Origin: Thalassoglobus sp. JC818
GTDB lineage: Bacteria > Planctomycetota > Planctomycetia > Planctomycetales > Planctomycetaceae
Reading direction: 5' to 3'
Length of the DNA stretch: 64,000 nucleotides
Assembly (NCBI RefSeq): GCF_040717535.1
Contig: NZ_JBFEFI010000004.1
Location: 705,813-769,812 of the forward strand
Under the pieces are notes generated by a model that worked only from the letters and a program-made list of their open reading frames with translations, was not told the DNA's origin and searched no databases. Positions within the stretch are counted from its first letter, which is position 1; the number at the start of each line of letters is the position of its first letter. A program made the translations under genes and the position numbers. Below, one piece after another: positions 1 through 7,348 of the stretch.

Positions 1-183
1 CCGACTTCGGCCCCGAAAGGTTCGAAGAAGAAGAGCCCCGAACTCGAGCCGTTTCTGATTGGAGAGCAAACAGAGTTCGTCCCGGAAGAGTCGGGAACAC
101 TTCTCCTGAAAGTGAACACACCTCCACTTGCCAAATGCATTGGCAAACTCAAAATCATACTGAGCGGAAACATTTCTCGATAG
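1..183 (+). CDS. C-terminal fragment of an unidentified protein
   Basis: Frame 1 is open from the window edge to a TAG at 181-183, giving the last 60 residues of a protein whose start lies outside. The fragment has a short lysine-rich stretch (KGSKKKSPE) and ends in a beta-rich segment with the pattern GTLLLKVNTP. That pattern resembles the end of PA-IL-like or other carbohydrate-binding beta-sandwich domains common in planctomycete secreted proteins. The resemblance is weak and the function is unknown. The next gene starts 74 bases later on the same strand. Confidence 0.55.
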   Translation, partial: PTSAPKGSKKKSPELEPFLIGEQTEFVPEESGTLLLKVNTPPLAKCIGKLKIILSGNISR

Positions 184-257
184 TTCTTATCACCGCAAGC
201 GAGGAGTCGTTCTGACTTGATGCTTGAGGATACTGCGTCCATCAAAGAAGGTTCTCA

Positions 258-1049
258 GTGGTTTTTCCTAGAAAGATTGACGGCCCCGTTGCGGTCATTG
301 GCGATATTCATGGACAAGTTGACAAACTCTTGCGGGTCATCGAACAGTTGCGTGAGATGCCCGATTATCAAGAACGATGGATCGTCTTCATTGGCGATCT
401 CGTCGACCGTGGTCCTGACCCGTGCGGTGCAATCGAACTGTTCATTGAGTTGGTCTGCGATCACCCGAAGACAACAATCGTCTCGGGGAATCATGAACTT
501 GCGATGGCTGGCTCTTTAGGTCTGTTCGAAGGAGCAGAAGCCAACCATTGGGGCGAAAGGTGGATCGACCATTACGGTTCAGAACAGACCTTCGCCAGCT
601 ACGGAGTCGCAGCAGGGAACCTTCCTGAACTTCGACTCATGACACCGGAGACGCACCTGCAAGTCCTGATGCACGCTCCCTGGATCGTCGAACACCCCGA
701 TTACCTCTTTGTTCACTCCGGTCTTGATCCCGAAGAAGGTCTGCAATCACAGCTTGAGACACTTCGCTCGAGGGACTTTCAGCTTCGTCGTCCGGAATGG
801 CTCTGCTCCAAGACACTTCCGTTTCACAGCCCGCCAAGCGAATGCCTGCAGGTAGTCGTTTCTGGCCATGCACATGTGCCGCAGGTGATCTTTGCCAAGA
901 AACGCATTCTGATCGACACGACGGGAGGCAGAGAAGGCAGCCTCAGCTGTGTTTTGCTACCAGAGAATCAAGTCATCAATTCGGATGACTTTTTCGCGCT
1001 GCCGCCACGGTTTTCACCGGAGTCGGAAATCGCGGAAGTCGCTCTCTAA
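258..1049 (+). CDS. PPP-type metallophosphoesterase (serine/threonine phosphatase-like)
   Basis: The 263-residue protein carries the signature blocks of the PPP/ApaH-like metallophosphatases: GDIHG near residue 16, GDLVDRGP near 46, SGNHE near 76, and a late SGHAHVPQ block supplying the metal-ligand histidines. The family uses two metal ions to hydrolyse phosphoesters, either phosphoprotein or diadenosine tetraphosphate. The substrate cannot be told from sequence. There is no signal peptide, so it is probably cytoplasmic. The start is GTG at 258, supported by an AAGAAGG Shine-Dalgarno at 245-251. It converges on the MFS gene, with 42 bases between the stop codons. Confidence 0.88.
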   Translation: MVFPRKIDGPVAVIGDIHGQVDKLLRVIEQLREMPDYQERWIVFIGDLVDRGPDPCGAIELFIELVCDHPKTTIVSGNHELAMAGSLGLFEGAEANHWGERWIDHYGSEQTFASYGVAAGNLPELRLMTPETHLQVLMHAPWIVEHPDYLFVHSGLDPEEGLQSQLETLRSRDFQLRRPEWLCSKTLPFHSPPSECLQVVVSGHAHVPQVIFAKKRILIDTTGGREGSLSCVLLPENQVINSDDFFALPPRFSPESEIAEVAL

Positions 1050-1091
1050 TTCATTCTCGTCATCCCCGCGAACACATCGAAGCTGGCACAA

Positions 1092-2441
1092 CTACTGCCG
1101 GAGGCACGCCTCGCTGGTCTTTGGGTCATTCTGAATGACGGCACTCAAGGATGGTCGAGAGTCGCCACATGCGACGCTGTGAGCATGGCGGACTTGAGCT
1201 TCTCTCTCCATCTTCTTGCGATGCATCAAGACATCAGCATCGACAAGTTTGGAGGTCAGCAGGCCATAAGTGATTCCAACGACTCCGAGTGTTCCACTGA
1301 CGACAAAGAACATCGGATGGAAACCGTAATGGTCGATGATCCAGCCCAGAAACGGTGCAGTGAGAATCGTCCCTAAATCAATCGCTGCCAGCGTGACTGT
1401 CGTTCCGGTTCCGCGGTACTGTTCGGGGAATGCTCCCGCTCCCATGGAAACGACACACGGAAAGAGCAGTGCATGGCCGAAACCGAGACACATGGCCGGC
1501 ATGATGAAGTGAAAGTCTTGCGTCACAAACGTCATCAGGAAGTGTCCCAGCGAATGCGAACACAACCCCATCGCGATCAGGCGATGGCGTCCCACGGACT
1601 GACTCCACTGACGGGCAATAATTCTCAATGTGAACGCGGTGATGGCATAGGCTGTGAAAAACGTTCGAATGCCGCTCAGTCCGAGTTCAGTTGAATACCG
1701 CGTGAGAAATGTCATCGTCACGGCGAAGCCAATGCCCATCATGACTGTCACGACCAGAACACTGGAAGGCCAGTAACGGACGACAAGTTTGTGCATCGGC
1801 GGACTGACTTCCGGCCGACGATGAACATCTTTCGACGTCAACCAGAATGCGAGACCTGTGTGCAGGAAGCCGAACAGGAAGACAAGACCGAACAACACGT
1901 AGTACAACTGGCTGTTGTTGGGAAACGTCAGGAAGACCAGATCGCCGAGTTGTGCTCCGAGAATCATCCCCACGAAGCCGCTGGCCCCGAAGGTTCCAAT
2001 GATCTCAGTTCGTCGGTCCACGGGAGCGAGGCTTTGAATGTATGACACCGACGACGCAAACATCCCCGACAACCCGACAACGAAGATGATTCTCGCCAGG
2101 TAAAGCTGAATTCCGATGGACGATGACGTCATCATCAGTAATCCGCCGGTCATATTAATCGACGCACATATCAGCCAGATGCGGCGAATTCCGAACGTAT
2201 CGATTGCCTGACCGAGTAATGCTCGAAAGAACAACGAGCCGAGCAAACCGACGCTGACGATGAATCCCGTTGTTTCTTCTGTCCCCCCGAGAAACTTCAC
2301 GAACTCCGCGAAGCGAAACGTCATGGTATTGGCGGTCACCATCATGACGTTGGCAGCGAACGCAATCCAGAAGCGTTTGGTGTAGATCCCCTGCGCAGAA
2401 CGGTCACCGTGTTCCGGTGTCTGGGCGTGTGGATCTGTCAT
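1092..2441 (-). CDS. MFS transporter
   Basis: The 449-residue protein has about 12 hydrophobic segments starting near residue 25. The loop after the second segment has the MFS-like pattern GQAIDTFGIRR, a variant of the family GxxxDRxGRR motif. A central hydrophilic loop near residue 215 divides two six-helix halves. This indicates an inner-membrane secondary transporter of the major facilitator superfamily. The substrate is not evident. The C-terminal tail of about 45 residues is hydrophilic. The gene stands alone, convergent with the phosphatase and divergent from the DUF368 gene. Confidence 0.88.
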   Translation of the reverse strand: MTDPHAQTPEHGDRSAQGIYTKRFWIAFAANVMMVTANTMTFRFAEFVKFLGGTEETTGFIVSVGLLGSLFFRALLGQAIDTFGIRRIWLICASINMTGGLLMMTSSSIGIQLYLARIIFVVGLSGMFASSVSYIQSLAPVDRRTEIIGTFGASGFVGMILGAQLGDLVFLTFPNNSQLYYVLFGLVFLFGFLHTGLAFWLTSKDVHRRPEVSPPMHKLVVRYWPSSVLVVTVMMGIGFAVTMTFLTRYSTELGLSGIRTFFTAYAITAFTLRIIARQWSQSVGRHRLIAMGLCSHSLGHFLMTFVTQDFHFIMPAMCLGFGHALLFPCVVSMGAGAFPEQYRGTGTTVTLAAIDLGTILTAPFLGWIIDHYGFHPMFFVVSGTLGVVGITYGLLTSKLVDADVLMHRKKMEREAQVRHAHSVACGDSRPSLSAVIQNDPKTSEACLRQ

Positions 2442-2689
2442 CGGGTAGAGTCTCTATCTGCAGGGTGCAGCTTGGAGGGCGGCTTGAAGAGTTGTCATAG
2501 TACCACAGTTGTCGTCTACGGACAGGGGGATTTGTACCAGTTCAGTGATTTGGACACCTCACTTCCGTGCGAAGTTCACGTCAGTTCAAGAAATGTTCAT
2601 CACTTGTTCGCCAGAATGACGGTAGGCTACGCTGACCACCCCTACTGGGGACAAACGATCACATCAATAAGCGTAAATCACTGAATTCC

Positions 2690-3706
2690 ATGACTGACCA
2701 GCCCGACCGAAATACTCGTGAACCCATTCCTTCTCAGGCTGACTTTGCCAATCTAGGACGCGGGCTGTTGATGGGCGGTGCCGACATCATCCCGGGCGTC
2801 TCGGGTGGGACCGTCGCTCTCATTCTGGGCATCTATGAGAGACTCGTCACTGCGATCAGTCATGTCGATGCGAAGCTCGTCAGGCTCGTCGCTCAGCGAA
2901 GAGTTCGAGACGCGGCGGAACGAATTGATCTGAGGCTGTTGATTCCATTGGGAATCGGAATTCTCTCCGGTGTGATCGCTCTCGGAAGTGTGATGCACAC
3001 GTTGCTGGAAGATCATCGACAACTGACTTTTGCTGCCTTCTTCGGGATGATCAGCGCGAGTTGTTATCTCGTGTTTCGACTGATCGGAAAGCCGACGGCC
3101 GGCAATCTCGCTTTGCTCGCGGGAGGAGTGGTCATTGCATATGGAATCGTCTCGCTGCCCGGACTCAAAACTCCTCCAGACACACTCTGGTACGTCTTTC
3201 TCTGTGGAGCGATTGCCATCTGCGCGATGATCCTCCCCGGAATCAGCGGAGCCTTTATCCTACTCGTGCTCGGGAAGTATCACGAGATCACCGGGATCAT
3301 CAAAGAAGTTCTCAAACTCAAGCTTTCCGTTTCGTCAGTCATGACAGTCATCGTCTTCGCGTCCGGTTGCCTCATCGGACTGATTTCTTTTTCAAAACTC
3401 CTGCGATGGTTACTCGCTCACCGAACAGCACAAACGATGTCGGTGCTTTGCGGGTTCATGATCGGCTCACTCTACAAAATCTGGCCGTTTCAGATCGACA
3501 CGACTCCTGACATCCATGAATTCAAACACAAACACTTCGAACCGATTCCACTGACCGACGTTCCGCTGGACGGTCAACTGGTTCTCACGATCGCGGTTGC
3601 TGTCATTTCTGCGATCGGAGTCCTGATGTTGGAACGGCTGGGGTCACGAAAAGAGTCCATCACCCCTGAAAGTCTCCCCAGCGACCAGGACAGTCTTTCA
3701 GCTTGA
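2690..3706 (+). CDS. DUF368 membrane protein, probable undecaprenyl-phosphate translocase (PopT family)
   Basis: The 338-residue polytopic membrane protein has the diagnostic DUF368 block MGGADIIPGVSGGTVALILG near residue 28 and a second related block, ILPGISGAFILLVLGKY, near residue 180. Two such repeats are typical of the family. DUF368 proteins have been shown in other bacteria (PopT) to recycle undecaprenyl phosphate across the cytoplasmic membrane; that role here is by homology only. The ATG at 2690 lacks a clear Shine-Dalgarno. The S9 peptidase gene follows after 35 bases and may be co-transcribed. Confidence 0.9.
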   Translation: MTDQPDRNTREPIPSQADFANLGRGLLMGGADIIPGVSGGTVALILGIYERLVTAISHVDAKLVRLVAQRRVRDAAERIDLRLLIPLGIGILSGVIALGSVMHTLLEDHRQLTFAAFFGMISASCYLVFRLIGKPTAGNLALLAGGVVIAYGIVSLPGLKTPPDTLWYVFLCGAIAICAMILPGISGAFILLVLGKYHEITGIIKEVLKLKLSVSSVMTVIVFASGCLIGLISFSKLLRWLLAHRTAQTMSVLCGFMIGSLYKIWPFQIDTTPDIHEFKHKHFEPIPLTDVPLDGQLVLTIAVAVISAIGVLMLERLGSRKESITPESLPSDQDSLSA

Positions 3707-3741
3707 TCGCGGTCCACTTCATCACGGAAGGAAACTCTCGA

Positions 3742-6039
3742 ATGCAACCTTCGCTCTCCAGAATTGCTACCTACTCGCTTCTTGCATTCGCACTCAGTAG
3801 CCACGTCTTCTGTGAATCAACCACGTCGGCCCAGGGAACCGCTGATGACTACGCTCGCTCCGAATCGCTTCGAAAGAAGTGGACGGGAACAGTCTACCGA
3901 GACCGCGTTGACCCCCACTGGAGCGAATCGGGAAATGACTTCTGGTATCGCGTTCAGACTGGCAAGAACCAGTATCAATACATCGTCGTCAACGCGACAT
4001 CGGGAACTCGTCAGCCAGCTTTCAATCACGAAGCACTCGCCAAGCAACTTTCCGAGAAAACTGGCAAGAGCTTTGACGCCGACCGCTTGGACGTTGAGTC
4101 CATCGAATGGAACAACGACAGCACTGAACTCACCATCTCGATCGAAGAACTGCGTGTCCGGTCCAACTTGGTTGACGGAACGGTTGAGATTCTCGAAGAA
4201 GACGAAGAAATCAACCAAGGATCGACGCCGGAAGCGGATCGAGACAATTCCGAGAGTCAAAGAGAGCGAGGACGTCGATCTCGAGGTCGAACTCGATCGC
4301 CGGACGGCAAGTTTCGCGTTCAAGTCGACGAAGGAGACTTAATCGTACTCGAAGGGGACGAAGAAGACTCCCGCGAAATTCTTCGCGGAGCTGGTTCTTC
4401 AGAGTCGAAGTTTACGGATTCTGGAGCAGCGTGGTCACCAGATTTGAAAAAGCTCGTCGGATTTCGCCGCACTGATGGACAATCTCATCTCGTCCATTAC
4501 GTTGAGTCCTCACCGACAGACCAGCTGCAACCCAAAACTCACAGCCATCAATATCTCAAGCCAGGCGACGACATTCCGCAGCACTTCCCGGTCCTGTTTC
4601 ATCTCGACACTCGGTCGATTACTGAAATCGACGATGAGCTGTTTTCGAACCCCTGGATGTCGATTCCGCGAATTCACTGGCTTCCGGATTCGAGTCAGTT
4701 TCTGTTCGTCTACAACCAGCGCGGCCATCAGGTCTTGCGAGTCATCTCTGTCGATGCGGAAACAGGGAAAGCACGCACGATCGTCGACGAACAAAGCGAC
4801 ACCTTCATCGACTACGCCTACAAGCAGTTCATCGAAATACTTCCTGAGTCCAACGAGTTGATCTGGATGTCGGAGCGTGATGGATGGAATCACCTTTACC
4901 TGTACGACATTGCCAACGGAGAGGTCAAAAACCAGATCACTTCTGGCGACTGGGTTGTCAGGAAAGTTGTGCGAGTCGATCCTCAAGACAGAGTCGTTTG
5001 GTTTGAATGTTCAGGAGTCAATCATGAACAAGATCCTTACTACACTCACTTTGCACGCGTGAACTTTGACGGAAGTGACTTCACGGTGTTAACCGAAGGT
5101 GACGGAACTCACTCGGTTCAGCTTTCCCCGAATGAACGGTATCTCATCGACCAGTGGTCACGCGTCGACTTGCCGCCACAGACAGAACTACGCGATGCAC
5201 AAACCGGACAGCTGATCTGCCAGCTTGAACAGGCCGATGCCTCGGAACTCAACGATGCTGGCTGGATCGCTCCGGAACGATTCGTCACAAACGGTCGAGA
5301 CGATCAAACTCAGATCTACGGTATCATCTTCCGACCTACGAACTTTCAAGCTGGTATGAAGTATCCCGTGATCGAAAAGATCTATGCGGGGCCTCATGGA
5401 TCTTTCGTCCCGAAGAGATTTCAGGAATTTCACTCTGCTCAGGAAGTCGCGGAGATCGGTTTCATCGTTGTCCAGATTGACGGGATGGGGACTTCGAACC
5501 GTTCAAAAGCATTTCACGACATCTGTTGGCAGAACCTCGGCGACTCCGGATTTCCCGACAGGATTAAGTGGATCAAGAAAGCTGCCGAGACCTATCCGGA
5601 ATTCGACCTCTCGCCTGGAGTCGGAATTTACGGTGGCTCCGCAGGCGGACAAAGTTCAACACGCGCACTGCTCGCACATGGCGACTTCTACAGCGTTGCT
5701 GTCTCAGACTGTGGGTGTCACGACAACCGTATGGACAAAATCTGGTGGAACGAACTGTGGATGGGCTGGCCCATCGGCCCGCATTACGAAGAACAGTCAA
5801 ATGTCACGAATGCGGACAAGTTGCAAGGCAAGCTCTTTCTGACTGTCGGAGAGAAAGACACGAACGTCGACCCCGCCTCAACGATGCAGGTCGTGAATGC
5901 TCTCATCAAAGCGAACAAGAAATTCGACATGCTTGTCGTGCCGGGCCACGGTCACGGAGTCGGCGAAATCCCTTACATGAAACGAAGACGCATCGACTTC
6001 TTCGTTGAACATCTCATGGGAAAAACTCCTCCCAACTAA
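3742..6039 (+). CDS. S9 family peptidase (DPP IV / prolyl oligopeptidase type)
   Basis: The 765-residue exported serine peptidase starts at ATG 3742, preceded by GGAAGGAAA at 3728-3736. This start puts a signal peptide (MQPSLSRIATYSLLAFALSS) at the N-terminus; an upstream TTG at 3703 would bury it. Residues about 60-500 form the DPP IV-type beta-propeller, which includes an acidic and arginine-rich loop near residues 145-185. The C-terminal alpha/beta-hydrolase domain has the nucleophile block YGGSAGGQSS, the acid in GEKDTNVDP and the histidine in PGHGHGVGE. The family cleaves dipeptides or short peptides from proline- or alanine-containing substrates. It probably acts in the periplasm on imported peptides. 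Confidence 0.92.
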   Translation: MQPSLSRIATYSLLAFALSSHVFCESTTSAQGTADDYARSESLRKKWTGTVYRDRVDPHWSESGNDFWYRVQTGKNQYQYIVVNATSGTRQPAFNHEALAKQLSEKTGKSFDADRLDVESIEWNNDSTELTISIEELRVRSNLVDGTVEILEEDEEINQGSTPEADRDNSESQRERGRRSRGRTRSPDGKFRVQVDEGDLIVLEGDEEDSREILRGAGSSESKFTDSGAAWSPDLKKLVGFRRTDGQSHLVHYVESSPTDQLQPKTHSHQYLKPGDDIPQHFPVLFHLDTRSITEIDDELFSNPWMSIPRIHWLPDSSQFLFVYNQRGHQVLRVISVDAETGKARTIVDEQSDTFIDYAYKQFIEILPESNELIWMSERDGWNHLYLYDIANGEVKNQITSGDWVVRKVVRVDPQDRVVWFECSGVNHEQDPYYTHFARVNFDGSDFTVLTEGDGTHSVQLSPNERYLIDQWSRVDLPPQTELRDAQTGQLICQLEQADASELNDAGWIAPERFVTNGRDDQTQIYGIIFRPTNFQAGMKYPVIEKIYAGPHGSFVPKRFQEFHSAQEVAEIGFIVVQIDGMGTSNRSKAFHDICWQNLGDSGFPDRIKWIKKAAETYPEFDLSPGVGIYGGSAGGQSSTRALLAHGDFYSVAVSDCGCHDNRMDKIWWNELWMGWPIGPHYEEQSNVTNADKLQGKLFLTVGEKDTNVDPASTMQVVNALIKANKKFDMLVVPGHGHGVGEIPYMKRRRIDFFVEHLMGKTPPN

Positions 6040-6085
6040 ATGAAACATCGTCCCTGTCATTCGTGATGACGAAACATTGCGGGAG

Positions 6086-6595
6086 TTACTCGCCCTCAGG
6101 CTTCTTCACGAGCATGATGACCACTTCGGCGCAGAGGGCTTCTTCGCGACCGACTGGTCCGACTTTCTCGCCTGTCTTCGCTTTGACGTTCACTCGGTCC
6201 GCAGGGATTTGAAGCAGTTCCGCGACGCGGTTGGCGATCTGCTGTTTATAGGGGGACAGCTTTGGCTTCTGCGCGAAGACAATTCCGTCAACGTTGTTAA
6301 CTTGCCAGCCAGCTGCGAACGCTCGAGTGAGCACTTTCGATAGCAACTCGGCGGAATCGGCTCCCTCGTGCTCAGCAGCTGTGTCGGGAAACCACTCACC
6401 GATATCTCCCCAGCCCAGCGCACCGAGAATTGCGTCCGTCAGGGCATGAAGTAAGACGTCACCATCGCTGTGCGCGACCGCTCCCAAGTGATGGTCGATG
6501 TCGACGCCTCCAATAACAAGTCGACGTCCTGCTTCCAGTCGATGGGTATCGTGCCCGAGACCAACTCGCCATTCGGTAGACTCCCCCATCGCCAT
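6086..6595 (-). CDS. ispF: 2-C-methyl-D-erythritol 2,4-cyclodiphosphate synthase
   Basis: The 169-residue protein closely matches IspF in length and motifs: GLGHDTHRL (the zinc-binding D-x-H), GGVDIDHHLGAVAHSDGD, LGALGWGDIGEWFPDT, and the C-terminal block VNVKAKTGEKVG. IspF makes the cyclodiphosphate intermediate of the MEP isoprenoid pathway. Start ATG 6595 has an AAGGGA sequence just upstream. The stop lies 46 bases from that of the convergent S9 peptidase gene. No other MEP-pathway gene is adjacent. Confidence 0.96.
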   Translation of the reverse strand: MAMGESTEWRVGLGHDTHRLEAGRRLVIGGVDIDHHLGAVAHSDGDVLLHALTDAILGALGWGDIGEWFPDTAAEHEGADSAELLSKVLTRAFAAGWQVNNVDGIVFAQKPKLSPYKQQIANRVAELLQIPADRVNVKAKTGEKVGPVGREEALCAEVVIMLVKKPEGE

Positions 6596-6746
6596 GATCC
6601 CTTTTCATTCTGTGCCGATCTCTGTCCCGGCTTTGTCTCTGAATATTTGGCCCGAGACACTCTCTTGAAAGGGCTGGTCAAATGTCAACATTCGCTGAAC
6701 CGGAAACTCTCATTTGACGTGGACGTTCCGGTGACATCTCGCGAAA

Positions 6747-6764
6747 GTGTCCATAATTCGACAC
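6747..6764. promoter_or_regulatory. Inverted repeat GTGTC-N8-GACAC
   Basis: GTGTC at 6747-6751 and GACAC at 6760-6764 form a dyad about 220 bases upstream of the sigma-54-type promoter. It could be an upstream activator site for an enhancer-binding protein. This is inferred from position and symmetry only. Confidence 0.3.
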
Positions 6765-6800
6765 AACCCGCAGAGCTTCCCACCGGCAGGACTTGCAGAT

Positions 6801-6816
6801 TGTCAACAAAGTGACA
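6801..6816. promoter_or_regulatory. Inverted repeat TGTCA-N6-TGACA
   Basis: TGTCA at 6801-6805 and TGACA at 6812-6816 form a dyad sharing the TGTC/GACA half-site with the repeat at 6747-6764. It lies about 170 bases upstream of the sigma-54-type promoter, a usual distance for enhancer-binding proteins. The function is inferred. Confidence 0.35.
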
Positions 6817-6980
6817 CACGTCCGGTTGTAAGGTCGTCAGTTTGCTTCACTCGGCGATGCATTCCTTACAAACAATTCTTCTGGATTGAGTCAACCCCAA
6901 TTCTCCAAGACCACACAAACTCTTTTGAACCAATTGAAAACAAAGACGTTACGACACAATAGAAAACTCAACCAGGGAGT

Positions 6981-6997
6981 TTGGCACGCCCCGTGCA
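6981..6997 (+). promoter_or_regulatory. Sigma-54 promoter upstream of csrA
   Basis: TTGGCACGCCCCGTGCA matches the sigma-54 consensus TGGCACG-N4-TTGC at every conserved position except one T. The GG and GC doublets have the required spacing of 10 bases between them. Transcription would start near 7008 and read into csrA (ATG 7095). The gene for sigma-54 itself is in this window (52827-54305). Confidence 0.65.
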
Positions 6998-7078
6998 TTA
7001 GGTTTCTTTCAACTGGCCACGATGGAAGTCAAGACCAATCGCAGGTCATCAAGAGACGAAACTTGACATTATTTCCAA

Positions 7079-7087
7079 GGAAAAGGA
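7079..7087 (+). promoter_or_regulatory. csrA ribosome-binding site with two GGA motifs
   Basis: The sequence AAGGAAAAGGATG before the csrA start contains two GGA triplets, at 7079-7081 and 7085-7087. GGA in a Shine-Dalgarno context is what CsrA itself binds in other bacteria, so this is a candidate site for autoregulation. That role is inferred. Confidence 0.45.
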
Positions 7088-7094
7088 TGAAAAA

Positions 7095-7292
7095 ATGCTC
7101 GTTCTCACACGCAAAAAGAATGAAACGATTCAAATCGGCGACGACATCGTCATCAAAGTGATATCAACAGGACGAGGCAAAGTGAAGATCGGAATCGATG
7201 CTCCTGCTCATGTCCGAGTTTTGCGAGGGGAGCTCGACACGACCCTTCGAAACACAAATGTGACCTCAACTGACTCGACCATCAAAGTTTGA
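7095..7292 (+). CDS. csrA: Carbon storage regulator CsrA
   Basis: The 65-residue protein has the CsrA fold signature MLVLTRKKNETIQIGDDI and the downstream block GKVKIGIDAPAHVRVLRGEL, including the conserved LTR and VHR-like (VRVLR) RNA-contact regions. CsrA is a dimeric RNA-binding protein that represses or stabilises mRNAs by covering GGA-containing ribosome-binding sites. The start is ATG 7095, after AAGGAAAAGGA. It is followed after 56 bases by the S41 protease gene, probably on the same transcript, and preceded by the sigma-54-type promoter. Confidence 0.95.
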   Translation: MLVLTRKKNETIQIGDDIVIKVISTGRGKVKIGIDAPAHVRVLRGELDTTLRNTNVTSTDSTIKV

Positions 7293-7348
7293 CCCGCCTT
7301 CAAAGTCTTCGAATCCTTCCAACTCTTGAACCAAGGAACGTGTTCACT

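Larger units (their letters stand above)
6596..7094. other. Long intergenic region between ispF and csrA
   Basis: About 500 bases without a convincing gene. It must hold the ispF promoter (minus) and the csrA promoter (plus). Two inverted repeats, at 6747-6764 and 6801-6816, and a sigma-54-type promoter at 6981-6997 are listed separately. The short open frames here have no recognisable domains and no good Shine-Dalgarno sites. Confidence 0.7.

Noticed and set aside
5568..6008. Open frame inside the S9 peptidase gene
   Set aside because: Arginine-rich reading of the catalytic domain in another frame; no homology and no Shine-Dalgarno.
6056..6070. Terminator between the S9 peptidase gene and ispF
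   Set aside because: GTCAT-N5-ATGAC is only a 5-bp stem and no T run follows on either strand.
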